Shown: positions 13,979 through 16,032 of the stretch, piece by piece
Layout of the letters: the number at the start of each line of letters is the position of its first letter
How positions within the stretch are numbered: the stretch's first letter is position 1
Assembly: GCA_036344135.1 (NCBI GenBank)
Contig: JAYYUG010000012.1
Coordinates: forward strand, 1 to 16,032
Reading direction: 5' to 3'
Source: GCA-002731945 sp036344135
Lineage (GTDB): Bacteria; Pseudomonadota; Alphaproteobacteria; MED-G09
Length of the DNA stretch: 16,032 nucleotides
The notes under the pieces: model-generated
Databases searched by the model: none
What the model was told of the DNA's origin: nothing
Seen by the model: only the letters and a program-made list of their open reading frames with translations
Position numbers and translations under genes: made by a program

Positions 13979-16032
13979 CTTTTATCTTTAATTAGATCTT
14001 CAATAACTTTGATAGCCTCATTGATTTTTTTAACATCTTTCGCGCCAGCTATGGCCATATCTTTTCTTCCGCCACCGCCCTTTCCTTCCATAATTTTTGA
14101 GGCTAAATTCACGATCTCGACAGCGTCGAATTTTTTGGTTAGATCATCAGTTACACCTATTGCTATTGATGATCTTTCTTCATATGTGGACACCAAACAG
14201 CTTATTCCAGAACCTAATTTCTTTTTGCATTCATCTGTCAAAGATCTGAGTTCCTTGCCATCTACACCATCTAAGACATCAAATAAAAAATTTATTCCAT
14301 ATATATCTTTAATTTCTAATTTTAAATTCACGTTAGATTTAATTAGTATTGGCTTTTTCTTTTCTCTTTTTAAATTCTCAGAAGACTTTGACCGTTTGTC
14401 AGTTAAAGAAGTTTTTTTAAGTGCTTCAGATCCTGTAACTGCTTCTATTCTTCTAATGCCTGCGGAAACTGAACTTTGAGAAATAATTTTAAAAGTTTTT
14501 AGATGACTTAACCTTTCAACATGAGTTCCACCACATAACTCTGTTGAAAATAAATCTTCTCCCATTGACAGGACACGAACCTCTTCACCATATTTCTCTC
14601 CAAATAATGCTGTTGCTCCGATTTCAATAGCTTTATCATAAGACAAAATTTGCACCTCTACTTTTGAATCTTGCAAGATTAAAGCATTAACCATTCCTTC
14701 AATTTTTTTAATTTCTTCTATAGATACTGATTTAGAATGGCTAAAATCAAATCTCAATTTTTCTGAATTAATTTTTGATCCTTTTTGAAAAACATGTTTT
14801 CCAAGAACTCTTCTTAATGATTCATGCAATAGGTGTGTTGCAGAGTGGTTGGCTTTAATTTTCTTTCTATGCGAGTTATCGATCTTTAAATTCATTTGGT
14901 CACCAAATGCAATTTGTCCTTCAAGAACCTCTCCAAAATGAGTAAAAATTTCACCTATCTTTTTAGTAGTATCTATAACCTCAAATCTTACTCCTTTTGA
15001 AAAAATAATACCATTATCTCCAACTTGACCACCGCTTTCTGCATAGAATGGAGTCTGATTTAAAACAAGAAATGCTTTGTCTCCTTTTTGAATACTTTTA
15101 ACTATTTTGCCCTCTTTAATAATAGATTGTACTTCCCCCATTGAGCTTTCATTGGTATAACCAAGGAATTCAGTTGGTGAACAATATTCTGCCAAATCAA
15201 ACCAAAGCTTATCAACCTTTCTATCGCCTGATCCAGACCAAGATTCCTTTGCTTTCTTTTTTTGTTCAGACATTAATCTACTAAAACCATCAACATCAAG
15301 GGATAGTGATTTTTCCTTGAGAACATCTTCTGTTAAATCTAAAGGAAAACCGTAAGTATCATAAAGTTTGAAAGCTATAGAGCCATCTAGAGTTTTGCCT
15401 TCCTTTAATATTTTAGTTTCACTTTCTAAGACCTTTAATCCTTTTGATAAAGTGGTAAGGAATCTTTCTTCTTCATGAAAAATTATAGATTTTATTAATT
15501 CTTGTGCTCGATTTAACTCAGGATAGATATGACCCATTAGCTCAACAATATATTTTGTTAATTTAAATAGGATAGGATCATTCACCCCAAGAATATGTAA
15601 ATGTCTCATAGCTCTGCGCATTATTCTCCTTAAAACATAACCTCGGCCATCATTAGATGGCGTAACTCCATCAGAAATTAAAAAACAAGTAGATCTTAAA
15701 TGATCTGCTATTATCCTAAAACTTATGACGTTATCTTCTGAAGATCCGATTTTGATTTCTTCTTCAATAGATCTAATTAAGGATAAAAAAATATCTATTT
15801 CAAAATTATCTGTTTTCCCTTGAAGAACAGCTGCCATCCTTTCCAGTCCCATCCCAGTATCGATTGAAGGCTTAGGAAGAGAAATTCTTTTGTTATCTTG
15901 ATCTTGTAGAAACTGCATAAAAACTAAATTCCAAATTTCTACGAACCTGTCTCCATCCTGCTCCTTAGATCCCGGGGGACCTCCAGGTATTTTTTCACCG
16001 TGGTCATAAAATATTTCTGAGCAAGGTCCACA
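13975..16032 (-). CDS. alaS: Alanyl-tRNA synthetase, 5' end beyond the right edge
   Basis: Charges tRNA-Ala with alanine and edits mischarged seryl- and glycyl-tRNA. The frame stays open to the window edge: upstream of the ATG at 15918, 38 further codons read C-G-P-C-S-E-I-F-Y-D-H-G and later F-V-E-I-W-N-L-V-F, a hallmark aminoacylation-domain sequence. The ATG at 15918 is therefore internal, and roughly 160 N-terminal residues lie outside. Counting from that ATG, the editing-site zinc ligands H358, H362 (HSATH), C462 and H466 (CGGTH) are all present. A C-Ala domain with GKGGGGRKDMA follows (612-622), having K where most have P. The hinge between them (about 501-530) is short and lysine-rich instead of the usual long coiled coil. 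It converges on icd through a shared TTAA. recA often precedes alaS in this group. Confidence 0.97.
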   Translation of the reverse strand, partial: CGPCSEIFYDHGEKIPGGPPGSKEQDGDRFVEIWNLVFMQFLQDQDNKRISLPKPSIDTGMGLERMAAVLQGKTDNFEIDIFLSLIRSIEEEIKIGSSEDNVISFRIIADHLRSTCFLISDGVTPSNDGRGYVLRRIMRRAMRHLHILGVNDPILFKLTKYIVELMGHIYPELNRAQELIKSIIFHEEERFLTTLSKGLKVLESETKILKEGKTLDGSIAFKLYDTYGFPLDLTEDVLKEKSLSLDVDGFSRLMSEQKKKAKESWSGSGDRKVDKLWFDLAEYCSPTEFLGYTNESSMGEVQSIIKEGKIVKSIQKGDKAFLVLNQTPFYAESGGQVGDNGIIFSKGVRFEVIDTTKKIGEIFTHFGEVLEGQIAFGDQMNLKIDNSHRKKIKANHSATHLLHESLRRVLGKHVFQKGSKINSEKLRFDFSHSKSVSIEEIKKIEGMVNALILQDSKVEVQILSYDKAIEIGATALFGEKYGEEVRVLSMGEDLFSTELCGGTHVERLSHLKTFKIISQSSVSAGIRRIEAVTGSEALKKTSLTDKRSKSSENLKREKKKPILIKSNVNLKLEIKDIYGINFLFDVLDGVDGKELRSLTDECKKKLGSGISCLVSTYEERSSIAIGVTDDLTKKFDAVEIVNLASKIMEGKGGGGRKDMAIAGAKDVKKINEAIKVIEDLIKDKS

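Noticed and set aside
14009..14479. A 156-codon plus-strand open frame opposite the end of alaS
   Set aside because: It is antisense to well-conserved AlaRS sequence, has no family resemblance or ribosome-binding site, and long antisense frames are common here.
13975..15918. alaS as an N-terminally truncated pseudogene
   Set aside because: The frame continues with conserved AlaRS sequence to the window edge; the truncation is only the window boundary.
1..16032. Mobile elements, CRISPR arrays, toxin-antitoxin or defence genes
   Set aside because: No transposase, integrase, spaced repeats or inverted-repeat boundaries were found; all large frames are housekeeping or metabolic genes.

Overview
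The window is an AT-rich, tightly packed bacterial chromosome segment. Protein motifs and gene order point to an alphaproteobacterium, probably a streamlined (marine-type) lineage. The evidence is the purC-purS-purQ-purL-bolA-grxD run with a small PurL and separate PurS/PurQ, a DUF3126-type gene next to cysE, an NDUFS6-like CHCC zinc-finger protein, a eukaryote-like NADP isocitrate dehydrogenase, and alaS beside icd. The genus cannot be fixed from the sequence alone. TGA, TAA and TAG all act as stops, so the standard bacterial code applies. There is no mobile element, CRISPR array, phage gene or rRNA, and no gene-free stretch exceeds about 125 bases.

Left block, minus strand (2511 down to the left edge): cysE, a DUF3126-like gene that appears internally duplicated, a gamma-carbonic-anhydrase-fold protein, and a CaiD-like crotonase, probably followed by another gene starting at base 15. 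Spacings are 7-11 bases with SD-like sequences at the junctions, so this reads as one operon. A divergent promoter region (2512-2634) separates it from a plus-strand pair: an SDR oxidoreductase and a CHCC zinc-finger protein that starts at TTG.

Middle block: a minus-strand unit map-purB-tRNA-Leu(UAA), with the tRNA only 6 bases past the purB stop. It diverges from a long plus-strand operon: a MoaB/CinA-type molybdopterin-binding protein, purC, purS, purQ, purL, bolA and the CGFS glutaredoxin grxD. This run joins purine biosynthesis (FGAR to FGAM by PurSQL, SAICAR by PurC, with PurB close by) to the BolA-Grx iron-sulfur/iron-sensing pair. Several junctions overlap (ATGA, TAATG), suggesting translational coupling.

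Right block: rpsD and trmJ on the minus strand, icd on the plus strand, and alaS on the minus strand running off the right edge. alaS is 5'-truncated only by the window; the ATG at 15918 is internal. The convergent pairs grxD/rpsD and icd/alaS each share a four-base TTAA that holds both stop codons, with no terminator hairpin.

Most of the window is housekeeping. The points most worth following are the apparent tandem duplication in the DUF3126-like protein, the shortened lysine-rich hinge in AlaRS, the CysE without its usual C-terminal tail, the CaiD/CaiE-like pair inside a cysE operon, and the overlapping-stop convergent junctions. I see no clear sign of a new multi-gene system.
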